DNA from: JBARDN01 sp050736695
GTDB lineage: Bacteria > Desulfobacterota > Binatia > Binatales > Binataceae
Reading direction: 5' to 3'
Assembly: GCA_050736695.1 (NCBI GenBank)
Contig: JBOHWH010000201.1
Location: 28,637 to 92,636, forward strand
DNA length: 64,000 nucleotides
The notes beneath the pieces are model-generated. The model saw only the letters and a list, made by a program, of their open reading frames with translations, searched no databases and had not been told where the DNA came from. The stretch's first letter is position 1. Every line of letters starts with the position of its first letter. Below, in pieces: positions 17,508 to 26,506 of the stretch. Position numbers and translations under genes: made by a program.

Positions 17508-18029
17508 TCAATCATACTGAATCAGCGAAAAGCTTTTCGCGGTATCAAGGCGGGAAACACCGCGCAGCCGTGCCAGCTCGATTATAAATGCGCAGCCGAC
17601 CACGACGCCGCCAACCTTGCGCACCAGCTTGAGCGCGGCTTCGGCAGTGCCTCCGGTCGCCAGCAGATCATCGACGATCAACACGCGCGCGCCCGCCGCG
17701 ATCGCGTCGCTATGCATCTGCAGCGACGCGCTGCCGTACTCGAGGTCATACGATTCATCGATAGTTTTAAACGGCAGCTTGCCCGGCTTGCGCGCAATCG
17801 CCAGCCCAACTCCAAGCCGGTAGGCGACGGGAGCGCCAATAATGAAGCCGCGCGATTCGATTCCGAGCACAGTATCAACCTGTCCCAGGTAGGGTTCGGC
17901 CAGCCCCTCAACCACCGCCGCGAACCCGCGCGGGTCGGCGATAAGCGGCGTGATATCGCGGAACAGAATTCCGGTCTTGGGAAAGTCGGGGATGTCGCGG
18001 ATGAGTTTTTTGAATTCGTCTGAAATCAT
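17508..18029 (-). CDS. apt: Adenine phosphoribosyltransferase
   Basis: 173 aa from the ATG at 18029, which has AAGTGGAA just upstream and gives the usual MISDEFKKLIRDIPDFP start; an in-frame upstream ATG would add 18 uncharacteristic residues. It converts adenine and PRPP to AMP for purine salvage. GILFRDITPLIADP, GIESRGFIIGAPVA and the PRPP loop VLIVDDLLATGGTA are present. It stands alone between the CDF exporter and the repeat element. Confidence 0.97.
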   Translation of the reverse strand: MISDEFKKLIRDIPDFPKTGILFRDITPLIADPRGFAAVVEGLAEPYLGQVDTVLGIESRGFIIGAPVAYRLGVGLAIARKPGKLPFKTIDESYDLEYGSASLQMHSDAIAAGARVLIVDDLLATGGTAEAALKLVRKVGGVVVGCAFIIELARLRGVSRLDTAKSFSLIQYD

Positions 18030-18248
18030 TTCCACTTCACTTGTCAGTTTGGCCTGCCCGATTGATCTGGCTCCGATACGCACCGGGCGAGCCAGATACC
18101 ATACAAGGCGCAGAGCGGAAAATCCATTTAGTAACTATAATTTCCCTCTCCTTTCCGAAGAAGGCTGCCGGTTCTTTCGCTGCGTAGCCGGTGCGCTCAC
18201 CGGGTGTCATTTCCACGTGCATGGCTGCCGCGCGAGGAGACCTGTCCT

Positions 18249-18603
18249 GAGAGTTTGTGAATATTTTAGACCGGCCGCGCCGCTTAGAGTTTGTGATTTT
18301 TTCGACTCTGCCGCCTTTTCCGTCATCCTGAGCGGCGGCCGATTCGGCCGGAGTCGAAGGATCCCGGGCGTTCGTGCATACAATCGCAATTCCTCCTCGG
18401 GTCTTCTCGTTACCTGCACATCGCCGCACTGCTCGCACCGGCGAAGGAATCGGAACGCCGAGAGGATGCAGGCCGCCCACAAACTCGCAGTACGCAATCG
18501 GGAGGGTCTGCATGGCCATCCGGGATCCTTCGACTACGGTCGCAGCGGCCTCGCTCAGGATGACGGACAGAGCCGCCGCGGCGGCCTTAGCTCAAGATGA
18601 CGG
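18249..18603. repeat. Palindromic repeat element, copy 1 (inverted relative to copy 2)
   Basis: Gene-free stretch between apt and the epimerase. It carries the module GTCATCCTGAGC...GAGTCGAAGGATCC at about 18322-18364, and its inverse GGATCCTTCGAC...GCTCAGGATGAC at 18523-18564, plus a third degenerate inverse copy at 18573-18603. GAGTTTGTGA-T-rich boxes at about 18251 and 18287 lie at the left end. The interior is homologous, in reverse orientation, to 23387-23638. It encodes no convincing protein and looks like a MITE-like or REP-like element. Confidence 0.8.
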
Positions 18604-18624
18604 GCTGACTTGCGCATGAATTGC

Positions 18625-19548
18625 TTATCGCTTAAGCAGCTCCTTGAGGCCTTCTTCGATCGACACGCGCGGAGTCCATCCGAGGAGCTTTTCGGCGAGC
18701 GACCTGTCCGCCAGAGTATCGCGCATGTCGCCTGGGCGGGCGGGGGTATGCACGATCGGGCCGCCGAAGATTTGCGCGATTCGGTTGATGCTTACGTTGT
18801 TGCCGTAACCGACGTTGATCGGCTGCCCGTCAGCGGTCTCGGCGTCCATCGCATCCATCGCGAGAATATTTGCCGCCACGATGTCGCGGACGTGGGTGAA
18901 GTCGCGGGTCTGTTCGCCGTCGCCGTGAATCTCCAGCGGACGGCCTTCGCGGCGCGCGCGCATAAACGCCGCGATCGCCAGCATGTAGGCGCCCTCTTCC
19001 GCCATCCGCGGTCCATACACCGCGAAGTAACGCAGCGTGATCGCCTGCACGCCGTACAATCGATGGAACATCCGCGCGTATTCCTCGCCGACGAATTTCT
19101 GCAGCGCGTACGGACTCCGCGGCATCGCCGCCATCGTCTCGACCAGCGGCAGCCGATCCTGATTTCCATAAACCGACGACGATCCCGAAAAGACGAAGCG
19201 CCGGATCCGCGCCTCGCGCACCGCCATCAGCACGTTCAGCGTGCCGAGCACATTGGCCATGTGCGTCTCAACCGGTTTCGCGATCGATAGCGGGATGCGC
19301 GGCAGCGCGGCGGTGTGGAACACGCAATCGACATCGTCCGAGAATGCCGGCGAGAGTCCTTCAGCGTCGCGGATGTCGGCTTCGAACAACTCGGCTGCTG
19401 GATTGATGCGGTCGCGGCTTCCAGTCGCAAAATTATCGACGACGCGGACGCGAAATCCGCAATCGACCAGCGCGTCCGTCAGATGCGATCCGACGAAACC
19501 GGCGCCTCCCGTCACTACCACCAGCCGCGATCGATTGCTTGCCGCCAT
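18625..19548 (-). CDS. NAD-dependent sugar-nucleotide epimerase/dehydratase (extended SDR)
   Basis: 307 aa. The Rossmann motif VVVTGGAGFVGSHL, a serine segment FVFSGSSSVYG and the catalytic YxxxK in SPYALQKFVGEEY mark an extended short-chain dehydrogenase close to UDP-glucose 4-epimerase. The second half has TLRYFAVYGPRM and GDGEQTRDFTHVRDIV. The product is probably a UDP- or dTDP-sugar for surface glycans. It is divergent from metH and lies between the two inverted repeat copies, 5 kb away from the main polysaccharide locus. Confidence 0.9.
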   Translation of the reverse strand: MAASNRSRLVVVTGGAGFVGSHLTDALVDCGFRVRVVDNFATGSRDRINPAAELFEADIRDAEGLSPAFSDDVDCVFHTAALPRIPLSIAKPVETHMANVLGTLNVLMAVREARIRRFVFSGSSSVYGNQDRLPLVETMAAMPRSPYALQKFVGEEYARMFHRLYGVQAITLRYFAVYGPRMAEEGAYMLAIAAFMRARREGRPLEIHGDGEQTRDFTHVRDIVAANILAMDAMDAETADGQPINVGYGNNVSINRIAQIFGGPIVHTPARPGDMRDTLADRSLAEKLLGWTPRVSIEEGLKELLKR

Positions 19549-19577
19549 TATCGAGCTCCGCCGCCGCGCGGGCCTCT

Positions 19578-19611
19578 TCTGTCATTCTCGCACGCGCGCG
19601 GGAATGACAGA
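19578..19611. other. Perfect 10-bp stem hairpin in the divergent epimerase/metH region
   Basis: TCTGTCATTC at 19578-19587 pairs with GAATGACAGA at 19602-19611 around a GC-rich 14-base loop. It is 30 bp upstream of the epimerase start and 126 bp upstream of metH. It has no T-run, so a terminator is less likely than a repetitive palindrome or protein-binding site. No cobalamin riboswitch was recognisable upstream of metH. Confidence 0.5.
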
Positions 19612-19736
19612 CTAAAAGCCCGCGCCGAGAGCAACGACAAACCTGATCCACTAAGCGCTCGCGAGTCAAATTGAATGGCGATCATGGCTGCGATAAGGTT
19701 GGAATTCACCCGGACTTAATCTACGGGACTCCAACA

Positions 19737-22700
19737 ATGGCCACTGACGCAAACCGGATCAAGCTGCTGAAACAATTGCTCGCCGAGCGGATTCTTGTGC
19801 TCGACGGCGCATTCGGCACCTTCATCCTGGGGCACAATCTCTCGGCCGAGGATTACGGCGGCCACAGCCTCGAGGGCTGCAACGAAAACGTCGTTCGCAC
19901 CCGGCCCGATCTGATCCGCGCGATGCACGCAGGGTTCCTCGAAGCCGGCGCCGATATCATCGAGACCGCAAGCTTCGGCTCGACCCGAATCGTGCTCGCC
20001 GAGTACGGGCTCGAAGCTGATGCCTACGAACTTAATCGCATCGCCGCGGCACTCGCGCGCGAGCAGGCTGATAAATTCGGCACGCCGGACAAGCCGCGCT
20101 TTGTGGCCGGCTCGATGGGCCCGACCACCAAAAGCCTGTCCGTCACCGGCGGCGTCACTTTCGACCAGTTGGCGGACGCCTACGAGGAGCAGGCACGCGG
20201 CCTGATCGACGGCGGCGCCGATATTCTGTTGCTCGAGACCGCGCAGGACACGCTCAACGTCAAGGCCGGGTTGATCGGAATCGACCGCGCGATCGAGAAA
20301 TCCGGCGTCACGCCCGGGGTCGCGGTGTCAGGGACAATCGAGACGATGGGCACCCTGCTCGGCGGCCAGGATATCGAGGCATTTTACATCTCGCTCGCGC
20401 ATCGCGATTTGCTCTGGATGGGGCTCAACTGCGCGACCGGTCCCGACTTCATGACCGATCATCTGCGCACGCTCTCGCAGGTCTCGCGCTTCAATGTCGC
20501 ATGCGTTCCGAACGCGGGCCTGCCCGACGAGGACGGACATTATAACGAAACCGCGGAGATGCTGGCCGCAAAGGTCGGGCGTTTCGCGCACAGCGGATGG
20601 GTGAACGTGGTCGGTGGATGCTGCGGGACCACGCAGGAGCATATTCGGCTGCTCGCGCAGGCGGTCGCAGGATTGAACCCGCGCGCGATTGCGGCGGTCA
20701 GGCGCACGGCGGTATCTGGAATCGAGGCGCTGATAATCGATCAGGATACGCGCCCGGTTATCATCGGCGAGCGGACCAACGTGCTCGGCAGCCGCAAATT
20801 CAAGCGGCTAATCGCGGACGACAAATTCGAAGAAGCCGCCGAGATCGGGCGCGCGCAGGTGCGGCGCGGGGCGCATATCGTGGACGTCAACCTGCAGGAT
20901 CCGGATCGCGAGGAAATTCCCGACGTCGTCCGCTTTCTTGAAATCGAAACCAAAAAAGTCAAAGTCCCGCTGATGATCGACTCGACCGATTGGCACGTGG
21001 TCGAAGAGGCGCTCAAGCGCACGCCGGGCAAGTCGCTGATCAACTCGATCAATCTCGAAGATGGCGAACAATCCGAGCGCTTTCAGGCCGTCATCCGGCT
21101 GGCAAAAACCTATGGCGCCGCGATCGTCGTCGGCACTATCGACGAAGACAAGCAGCAGGCGCAGGCGATCACGCGCGAGCGCAAACTCGCTATCGCAGAG
21201 CGCTCCTACAAGCTGCTCACCGAAAAATACGGCATCGAGCCCGAAGACATCATCTTCGATCCGCTGACCTTCCCGATCGGAACCGGCGACACAAACTATA
21301 TCCGCGCGGGAGTCGAGCTGATCGAAGGCATCAAGCTGATCAAGGCGGCGCTGCCGCGCACCAAGACCGTGCTCGGCGTCTCGAACGTGTCGTTCGGGCT
21401 TCCTCCGGCGGGGCGCGAAGTCTTAAACGCCGTGATGCTCCATCATTGCATCGAGGCGGGGCTGGACCTTGCGATGGTCAACACGGAGAAGCTGCCGCGC
21501 TATCCTTCGATTCCTGAAGACGAGAAAAAGCTTGCCGACGATCTGATCTGGTGGCGCGGCGACGATCCGATCGCCGCGTACGCCGCGCATTTCCGCGAGC
21601 GCAAGAGCGGAGTCGAAAAAGAGAATCGCAAAGACCTTCCGCTGATCGAGCGGCTGCCGCGCTACATCCTCGAAGGCTCGAAAGAAGGGCTGACCGAAGA
21701 TCTCGACGAGGTGCTGGCGACGATGGGGCCGCTGGAAATCATCAACGGCCCGTTGATGAAGGGGATGGACGAAGTCGGGCGGCTGTTCAACGCCAACCAG
21801 ATGATTGTCGCCGAAGTTCTGCAATCGGCCGAGGCGATGAAGGCCGCGGTCGCGCATCTCGAGCCGCACATGGAGAAAGCCGAGAGCTCCACTCGCGGCA
21901 AAATTATCCTCGCGACGGTGAAGGGCGACGTTCACGACATCGGCAAAAATCTGGTCGAGATAATTCTCTCGAACAACGGCTACCGCGTCATCAATCTCGG
22001 CATCAAGGTGCCGCCTGAAGATCTGATCAAGGCCTTCCGCAAGCATCAGCCCGACGCGATCGGACTGTCGGGGTTGCTGGTCAAGTCGGCGCAGATGATG
22101 GTCGTCACGGCGCAGGACTTTAAGACCGCGGGAATCGATTGCCCGCTCCTGGTAGGAGGCGCGGCGCTCTCGAACCGCTTCACGCGGATTAAGATCGCGC
22201 CCGAATATCCGGGCGTGGTCGCGTACGCGAACGACGCGATGACGGGGCTCGCGCTTGCCAATGAGATCATGGATCGTGAGCGGCGTGAGACGCTGCGGCT
22301 CCGGCTCGAAGCAGAGTCCGCGAAGCTGCGCGCGGCTGCGCCCAAAGCCGCGAACGGAGCGGCGCTGAGCGCGAACGCGAAATCGTCAGTATCGCGCGAT
22401 ATCGAAATTCCGTTGCCGCCCGACCTGAAAACTCATGTGTTGCGAAGGTACAACCTGGCGGAGATTTTCCCGTACATCAATCCCGCCATGCTTTACACCA
22501 AGCATCTCGGCTTGCGCGACGCCGAACACGCGCTTGCAGAGGGGAACCCCAAGGCGCTGAAGCTCAAAGCCGCGATTGAGGAAGTTCAGGATCGGATCCT
22601 CGAGCGCGAGGACATCAGCGCCAACGCGATTTTCCGTTTTTTCCGTGCACAGTCCGACGGCGGCCGCACCGTCAGCTTCCTGGCGCCGGACGGCCAAAGC

Positions 22701-23255
22701 GAACTGGGCCATTTCCGGTTCGGCCGCCAGAGCGCGGCGCCATACTTGTCGCTGGCCGATTATGTGGCCGATGCCAAAAGCGGCCGGCCCGATTACGTAT
22801 GCTTGTTCATCGCGACGATCGGCAAAGGCGTGCGCGCGCTGGCTGACGACTGGAAAGACCGCGGCGACTACCTGCGCTCGCATATCCTGCAAATCCTGGC
22901 GCTCGAAAGCGCTGAATCGTTCGCCGAGCTGCTGCATCAAAAGATTCGCGCGATGTGGGGATTTGGAGATCCGCCGGGATTGGCGATGAAGGATCTCTTT
23001 CATACGCACTATCACGGCAAGCGCTATTCGTTTGGCTATCCGGCGTGCCCGCGGCTCGAAGACCAGGCGCAGCTTTTCACCCTGCTGGAGGCCGATCGCT
23101 ACGATATTGGGGTGCGGCTGACCGAAGAATTCATGATGGATCCCGAGAGCTCGGTGAGCTCGATCGTTTTCCATCATCCAGAGTGCAAGTATTTCAATCT
23201 GTCTTCCGACGACGCTGCGCGCCTGGAAGCAGAACTCACACCCGCCCCCGCCTGA
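19737..23255 (+). CDS. metH: Cobalamin-dependent methionine synthase
   Basis: 1172 aa from the ATG at 19737; a TTG 66 bases earlier is less likely. It transfers the methyl group of methyltetrahydrofolate to homocysteine through cobalamin. Domains in order are the homocysteine-binding barrel (1-325; zinc cysteines in VVGGCCGTTQEH near 293), the pterin-binding barrel (about 345-620, RPVIIGERTNVLG), the cap and B12 domain (about 640-880, with the cobalt-ligating His in GDVHDIGKN near 731) and the AdoMet activation domain (about 930-1172, FGYPACPRLEDQ near 1100). All modules are intact. Confidence 0.98.
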   Translation: MATDANRIKLLKQLLAERILVLDGAFGTFILGHNLSAEDYGGHSLEGCNENVVRTRPDLIRAMHAGFLEAGADIIETASFGSTRIVLAEYGLEADAYELNRIAAALAREQADKFGTPDKPRFVAGSMGPTTKSLSVTGGVTFDQLADAYEEQARGLIDGGADILLLETAQDTLNVKAGLIGIDRAIEKSGVTPGVAVSGTIETMGTLLGGQDIEAFYISLAHRDLLWMGLNCATGPDFMTDHLRTLSQVSRFNVACVPNAGLPDEDGHYNETAEMLAAKVGRFAHSGWVNVVGGCCGTTQEHIRLLAQAVAGLNPRAIAAVRRTAVSGIEALIIDQDTRPVIIGERTNVLGSRKFKRLIADDKFEEAAEIGRAQVRRGAHIVDVNLQDPDREEIPDVVRFLEIETKKVKVPLMIDSTDWHVVEEALKRTPGKSLINSINLEDGEQSERFQAVIRLAKTYGAAIVVGTIDEDKQQAQAITRERKLAIAERSYKLLTEKYGIEPEDIIFDPLTFPIGTGDTNYIRAGVELIEGIKLIKAALPRTKTVLGVSNVSFGLPPAGREVLNAVMLHHCIEAGLDLAMVNTEKLPRYPSIPEDEKKLADDLIWWRGDDPIAAYAAHFRERKSGVEKENRKDLPLIERLPRYILEGSKEGLTEDLDEVLATMGPLEIINGPLMKGMDEVGRLFNANQMIVAEVLQSAEAMKAAVAHLEPHMEKAESSTRGKIILATVKGDVHDIGKNLVEIILSNNGYRVINLGIKVPPEDLIKAFRKHQPDAIGLSGLLVKSAQMMVVTAQDFKTAGIDCPLLVGGAALSNRFTRIKIAPEYPGVVAYANDAMTGLALANEIMDRERRETLRLRLEAESAKLRAAAPKAANGAALSANAKSSVSRDIEIPLPPDLKTHVLRRYNLAEIFPYINPAMLYTKHLGLRDAEHALAEGNPKALKLKAAIEEVQDRILEREDISANAIFRFFRAQSDGGRTVSFLAPDGQSELGHFRFGRQSAAPYLSLADYVADAKSGRPDYVCLFIATIGKGVRALADDWKDRGDYLRSHILQILALESAESFAELLHQKIRAMWGFGDPPGLAMKDLFHTHYHGKRYSFGYPACPRLEDQAQLFTLLEADRYDIGVRLTEEFMMDPESSVSSIVFHHPECKYFNLSSDDAARLEAELTPAPA

Positions 23256-23337
23256 ATTTCCGGGAAATGAAACGCGGGCGGAGTTTTCCGTGCGCGCGAC
23301 CGTCGTTAGAGTGTGCGAATGCCACGAGCGGGATTCC

Positions 23338-23684
23338 CCTCGGCTCCGCTCAGGGATTGTGATTTTTTTGAGCTCACCGCCCTTTCCGTCATCCTTTGAG
23401 CGGAGGCCGCCGCGGCCGGAGTCGAAGGATCCCGGACGGCCATGCACGCCAACACGGTTGCTATTCCGAGCTGAGGACGACCAACATCCTCTCGCCGTTT
23501 TCAAATTCCCCCTCGACACTGCAAGCAGTGTGGCGATGATCATGCGCCGGAAGGACTCGACGAGGAATCACAACGCCGTACGCGAACGCCCGGGATCCTT
23601 CGACTCCGGCCGCGGCGGCCTCCGCTCAGGATGACGCAAGGGAACGCCGCGGCAGGCCCGAAAAAATTCACAAACTCTGAGCGA
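23338..23684. repeat. Palindromic repeat element, copy 2
   Basis: Non-coding stretch in the 593-bp gap after metH. GTCATCCTTTGAGC...GAGTCGAAGGATCC occupies 23388-23432, and the inverse GGATCCTTCGACTCC...CTCAGGATGAC occupies 23593-23636. The outer right box AATTCACAAACTCTGAGC near 23666-23683 is the inverse of the left-end GAGTTTGTGA box of copy 1. The interior between the palindromes matches copy 1 in reverse orientation, for example GCAAGCAGTGTGGCGATG versus GCGAGCAGTGCGGCGATG. The remaining bases up to 23848 show no gene. Confidence 0.8.
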
Positions 23685-23848
23685 AGCCGAAAGAAATCTC
23701 GCCAGCGGCATGAGCAGACCCAGGCAATGGGTTACCCACAGCTCCCCATACGGCTGCGGGTATCGTTATTCGCATCCGATCTTTCAAAAACGAAAGCGCG
23801 CGGGCGATTATCCGTACGCGCGCTTTATGATCGGCTCTTGTTGCGAGA

Positions 23849-24460
23849 TTATTTTGCCGGGGCGATGCCGCGCGCGGCTCCGTTGATCGAGCTGCCGCCC
23901 AGCGAACGCAGTTCGACCGGCGCGGACTTTGTCCGCACTTCGCTGTGCGCCTCGTAACTCTCGCATCGGATCATCACTTCGCGATCGCGCGGGCCGTCGA
24001 GCTCGACCATAAACACGCGCTGCCAGGTTCCAAGCGCAAGGCGCCCGTCTATCACCGGGATATGCTCACTGGTGGATAGCAGCAGATGCATCAGATGCGA
24101 GTGCGCGTTGGGTCGCTCGTCGGGCGCGATCGGAGGTTTGCGGCGTGCCATGTCGTTGTGATTGTAGCCAGGGCCGGCCGGGCACAGCCGCGCGAGCATC
24201 GCCTTGAAATCTTCGATCAGCAGCTCTTCGGCCTCGTTGATTTTAATCGCGGCCGTGGTGTGCCGGGAGAAAACCGTAACCTGTCCGCTATCGCATCCAT
24301 GCTCGGACAGATGCGTGTTGATGATGTCCGTCAGATCGATGAATTGAATTGGTTCAGCGGTACGAATTTGCACGATCGCATCGGAGAGCGAAACCGAATG
24401 GCGGCTTTTTAATCCGCGAGGTTTGGTGACAATTTGTGCATGCGGCCGGCTTTGACCCAT
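23849..24460 (-). CDS. YjbQ/UPF0047 family protein
   Basis: 203 aa. The core shows TVFSRHTTAAIKINEAEE, NAHSHLMHLLLSTSEHIPVIDG and LALGTWQRVFMVELDGPRDREV, the family's conserved His-containing signatures. E. coli YjbQ has weak thiamine-phosphate synthase activity, hence the name secondary thiamine-phosphate synthase; the physiological function is unsettled. This copy is longer than the usual 130-140 residues because of about 30 extra N-terminal and 35 extra C-terminal residues. A start nearer the core cannot be excluded. Confidence 0.88.
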   Translation of the reverse strand: MGQSRPHAQIVTKPRGLKSRHSVSLSDAIVQIRTAEPIQFIDLTDIINTHLSEHGCDSGQVTVFSRHTTAAIKINEAEELLIEDFKAMLARLCPAGPGYNHNDMARRKPPIAPDERPNAHSHLMHLLLSTSEHIPVIDGRLALGTWQRVFMVELDGPRDREVMIRCESYEAHSEVRTKSAPVELRSLGGSSINGAARGIAPAK

Positions 24461-24549
24461 GACGGCTCCTCAGGAAACTCAACGCACGATACTCTGATCA
24501 ATTGATCGTATACGCGCGAAGCCGGCGTGGGCAATCCAATTTCTCAAAT

Positions 24550-24584
24550 TTGACCGACTAACCGCCGTGCGGTCAGTCGGTCAA
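24550..24584. promoter_or_regulatory. 35-bp near-perfect palindrome
   Basis: TTGACCGACTAACCGC at 24550-24565 pairs with GCGGTCAGTCGGTCAA at 24569-24584 with one mismatch and a 3-base centre. It lies 90 bp upstream of the yjbQ start and 120 bp beyond the gmd stop. The GACCGACT half-sites resemble operators of TetR-type repressors, but the same DNA would fold as a strong hairpin downstream of gmd. No regulator gene is adjacent. The rest of the gap (24461-24704) shows only a 12-bp palindrome GATCAATTGATC at 24496-24507. Confidence 0.5.
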
Positions 24585-24704
24585 GTGCGATCGGCAGGCG
24601 CGCGCCGAATGAAGCAATGTAATGCGACGCGCGCCACCGCGTGGCACGGCTAGCCACGACTGGCGCCGGACGATAGTGTTTTGGAGAGCTTAGGCTTCGG
24701 GCAG

Positions 24705-25721
24705 CTACGCCTGTGACGACTTGAGTTCGCGCCGCGCAAGTTCCAGATCCGCATCCACCATCATCGCCGTCAACTGCGCAAAGGTCACGCGCGGAGCCCA
24801 GCCGAGCACGCGGCGCGATTTGCTGGCGTCGCCAATCAAGATGTCAACTTCCGAGGGGCGGAAGAAACGCGATTCGATCTCGACGTGCTTTTTCCAATCG
24901 AGGCTCAAGCGCTCGAAGGCGAGCTCGAGAAATTCCCGCACCGGATGAGTCTCGCCGGTTGCTATCACGTAGTCATCGGGAAGCTCCTGCTGGAGCATCA
25001 TCCACATCGCTTCGACGTAATCGCCGGCAAAACCCCAGTCGCGCTTCGCTTCAAGGTTTCCGAGCGCGAGCTTGTCCTGCATGCCGAGTTTGATCCGTCC
25101 GGCGCTGCGCGTGATTTTGCGGGTCACAAAATTTTCGCCCCGGCGCGGCGACTCGTGATTGAACAAAATCCCGTTGCACGCGAATAGTCCGTACGCCTCG
25201 CGATAATTAACCGTCTGCTCGTGCGCGTACACTTTTGCGCAGGCGTAAGGACTGCGCGGATGAAACGGTGTCGTCTCAGTCTGCGGAATCTCCGCTACCT
25301 TGCCGAACATCTCCGACGACCCCGCCTGGTAAAACCGCGCCGAGCGCCCGTGGCGCTGGTTATGATCGCGCAACGCCTCGAGCAGGCGCAGCGTGCCCAC
25401 GCCTACTACATCGGCGGTGTACTCGGGCTGATCGAACGAGATCCGCACGTGCGATTGCGCGGCGAGATTGTAAACCTCGTCGGGACGGACCTGCTCGATA
25501 ATGCGCCGGAGGCCGGTTCCATCGCCCAGATCGCCGTAGTGCAGTTGCAAGCCGCCGGAGCCGGGCATGAAGCCCTTGCGCAGATGATCGATACGGCCGG
25601 TTGCAAAGCTCGAGGTGCGCCGCACCACCCCATGCACCTCGTAGCCCTTGGTCAGCAGCAGCTCTGCCAGGTAGGAACCGTCCTGGCCGGTTACGCCTGT
25701 GATCAGTGCGACTTTCACCAT
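24705..25721 (-). CDS. gmd: GDP-mannose 4,6-dehydratase
   Basis: 338 aa. It converts GDP-mannose to GDP-4-keto-6-deoxymannose, the precursor of GDP-fucose, GDP-rhamnose or GDP-perosamine. The NADP site ALITGVTGQDGSYLAELLL, the VHGVVRRTSSF segment, FYQAGSSEMFGKV, catalytic RSPYACAKVYAH, ILFNHESPRRGENFVTRKI and KRDWGFAGDYVEAMW are all diagnostic. The next enzyme (reductase, epimerase or aminotransferase) is not adjacent, so the final sugar is unknown. It marks the edge of the surface-glycan territory. Confidence 0.97.
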   Translation of the reverse strand: MVKVALITGVTGQDGSYLAELLLTKGYEVHGVVRRTSSFATGRIDHLRKGFMPGSGGLQLHYGDLGDGTGLRRIIEQVRPDEVYNLAAQSHVRISFDQPEYTADVVGVGTLRLLEALRDHNQRHGRSARFYQAGSSEMFGKVAEIPQTETTPFHPRSPYACAKVYAHEQTVNYREAYGLFACNGILFNHESPRRGENFVTRKITRSAGRIKLGMQDKLALGNLEAKRDWGFAGDYVEAMWMMLQQELPDDYVIATGETHPVREFLELAFERLSLDWKKHVEIESRFFRPSEVDILIGDASKSRRVLGWAPRVTFAQLTAMMVDADLELARRELKSSQA

Positions 25722-25778
25722 GCTGGCTCCATCACCACAAACCCGCCCGGCGCAAAAAACGGCGGCGGCGAGAGTGCG

Positions 25779-26141
25779 TCAGTCACCGCGCACCAGCCGA
25801 TGCGAATCGCTGTCGAAGTGCTGGGTAGAAAATTCGTAGAGTTCGGCGTCCTCGAGCGCTTCCATCTGATGCACCAGGCCGATCGGCACGTCCATGCACT
25901 CGCCGGCTTCGAGAACAAATTCTTCGAGCGTTTCCGCCTCGGGAGATTCCTTGACCCGGATTTTGAGCCGGCCCGCGCGCAGGTAAAACGATTCGGTTTT
26001 GATCTTGTGAAAGTGGAGCGAGCAGCGCTTGCCCTTTTTTATTTCAAGGATCTTGCCGCAATATTTGTCGTTGTTGGCGATCCAGACCTCGCGGCCCCAG
26101 CCTTTCGGCTCGATATGCACCGGTTTGCGCGCTCGATTCAT
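25779..26141 (-). CDS. Cupin similar to mannose-6-phosphate isomerase type II C-terminus
   Basis: 120 aa from the ATG at 26141. The single cupin begins with KGWGREVWI and has metal-site strand CSLHFHKIKTESFYLRAG and second motif GLVHQMEALEDAELYEFST. These correspond to the phosphomannose isomerase half of bifunctional ManC/AlgA proteins or to stand-alone sugar-phosphate cupins. A role in supplying mannose-6-phosphate for the adjacent gmd pathway is reasonable but unproven. It sits 57 bp upstream of gmd on the same strand. Confidence 0.8.
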   Translation of the reverse strand: MNRARKPVHIEPKGWGREVWIANNDKYCGKILEIKKGKRCSLHFHKIKTESFYLRAGRLKIRVKESPEAETLEEFVLEAGECMDVPIGLVHQMEALEDAELYEFSTQHFDSDSHRLVRGD

Positions 26142-26506
26142 GGCAGACCAGTCCCCCAACCAGCGTTACTTACGACCGCAGGATTATGACACGCGCCGCG
26201 GAATGATTCATCATCGCCCGATTCGCTGCGCGGGAAGAACTTTTGGAGCGCGGAAGTCGCCAGCGCGCAGCATGCGACGATTGCCGCGTGCCGAGCAACT
26301 CTCGGATGTCGGCCCCAGAATTTTTGCCAGGTTCCAACCGATCGAATGGCTTGGAACGCACTGGCTGTATGTACACCTCGCCAATTTTTGCTTTTGAGTC
26401 GCAGTTTTACTATCGGAGCGTAAGCGCAAATATTCTTTAACCTTGCGAAATTGGTTAATCTGAGCGCGTCCCGAAGAACAGCAAACCCGAGAGGTTCACC
26501 GGCTGG
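26142..26506. other. Gene-free divergent region before the VanZ-like gene
   Basis: About 365 bp without a supported gene. The right half becomes AT-rich and holds an inverted repeat TTAACC (26437-26442) and GGTTAA (26453-26458), 49 bp ahead of the VanZ-like ATG, which may be a promoter or operator. No transposon end was recognised. Confidence 0.4.

Noticed and set aside
18037..18519. Open frames inside the repeat element that include CxxC-like text
   Set aside because: The same frames recur only because the DNA repeat recurs; they have no start signals and no family match that I recognise.
19549..19736. Possible cobalamin or SAH riboswitch upstream of metH
   Set aside because: None of the conserved B12-box or SAH core strings could be found; only a simple hairpin is present.
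22386..23543. Long minus-strand ORF antisense to the end of metH
   Set aside because: Antisense to an intact conserved gene; the protein has no known motif, and its N-terminus comes from the palindromic repeat.
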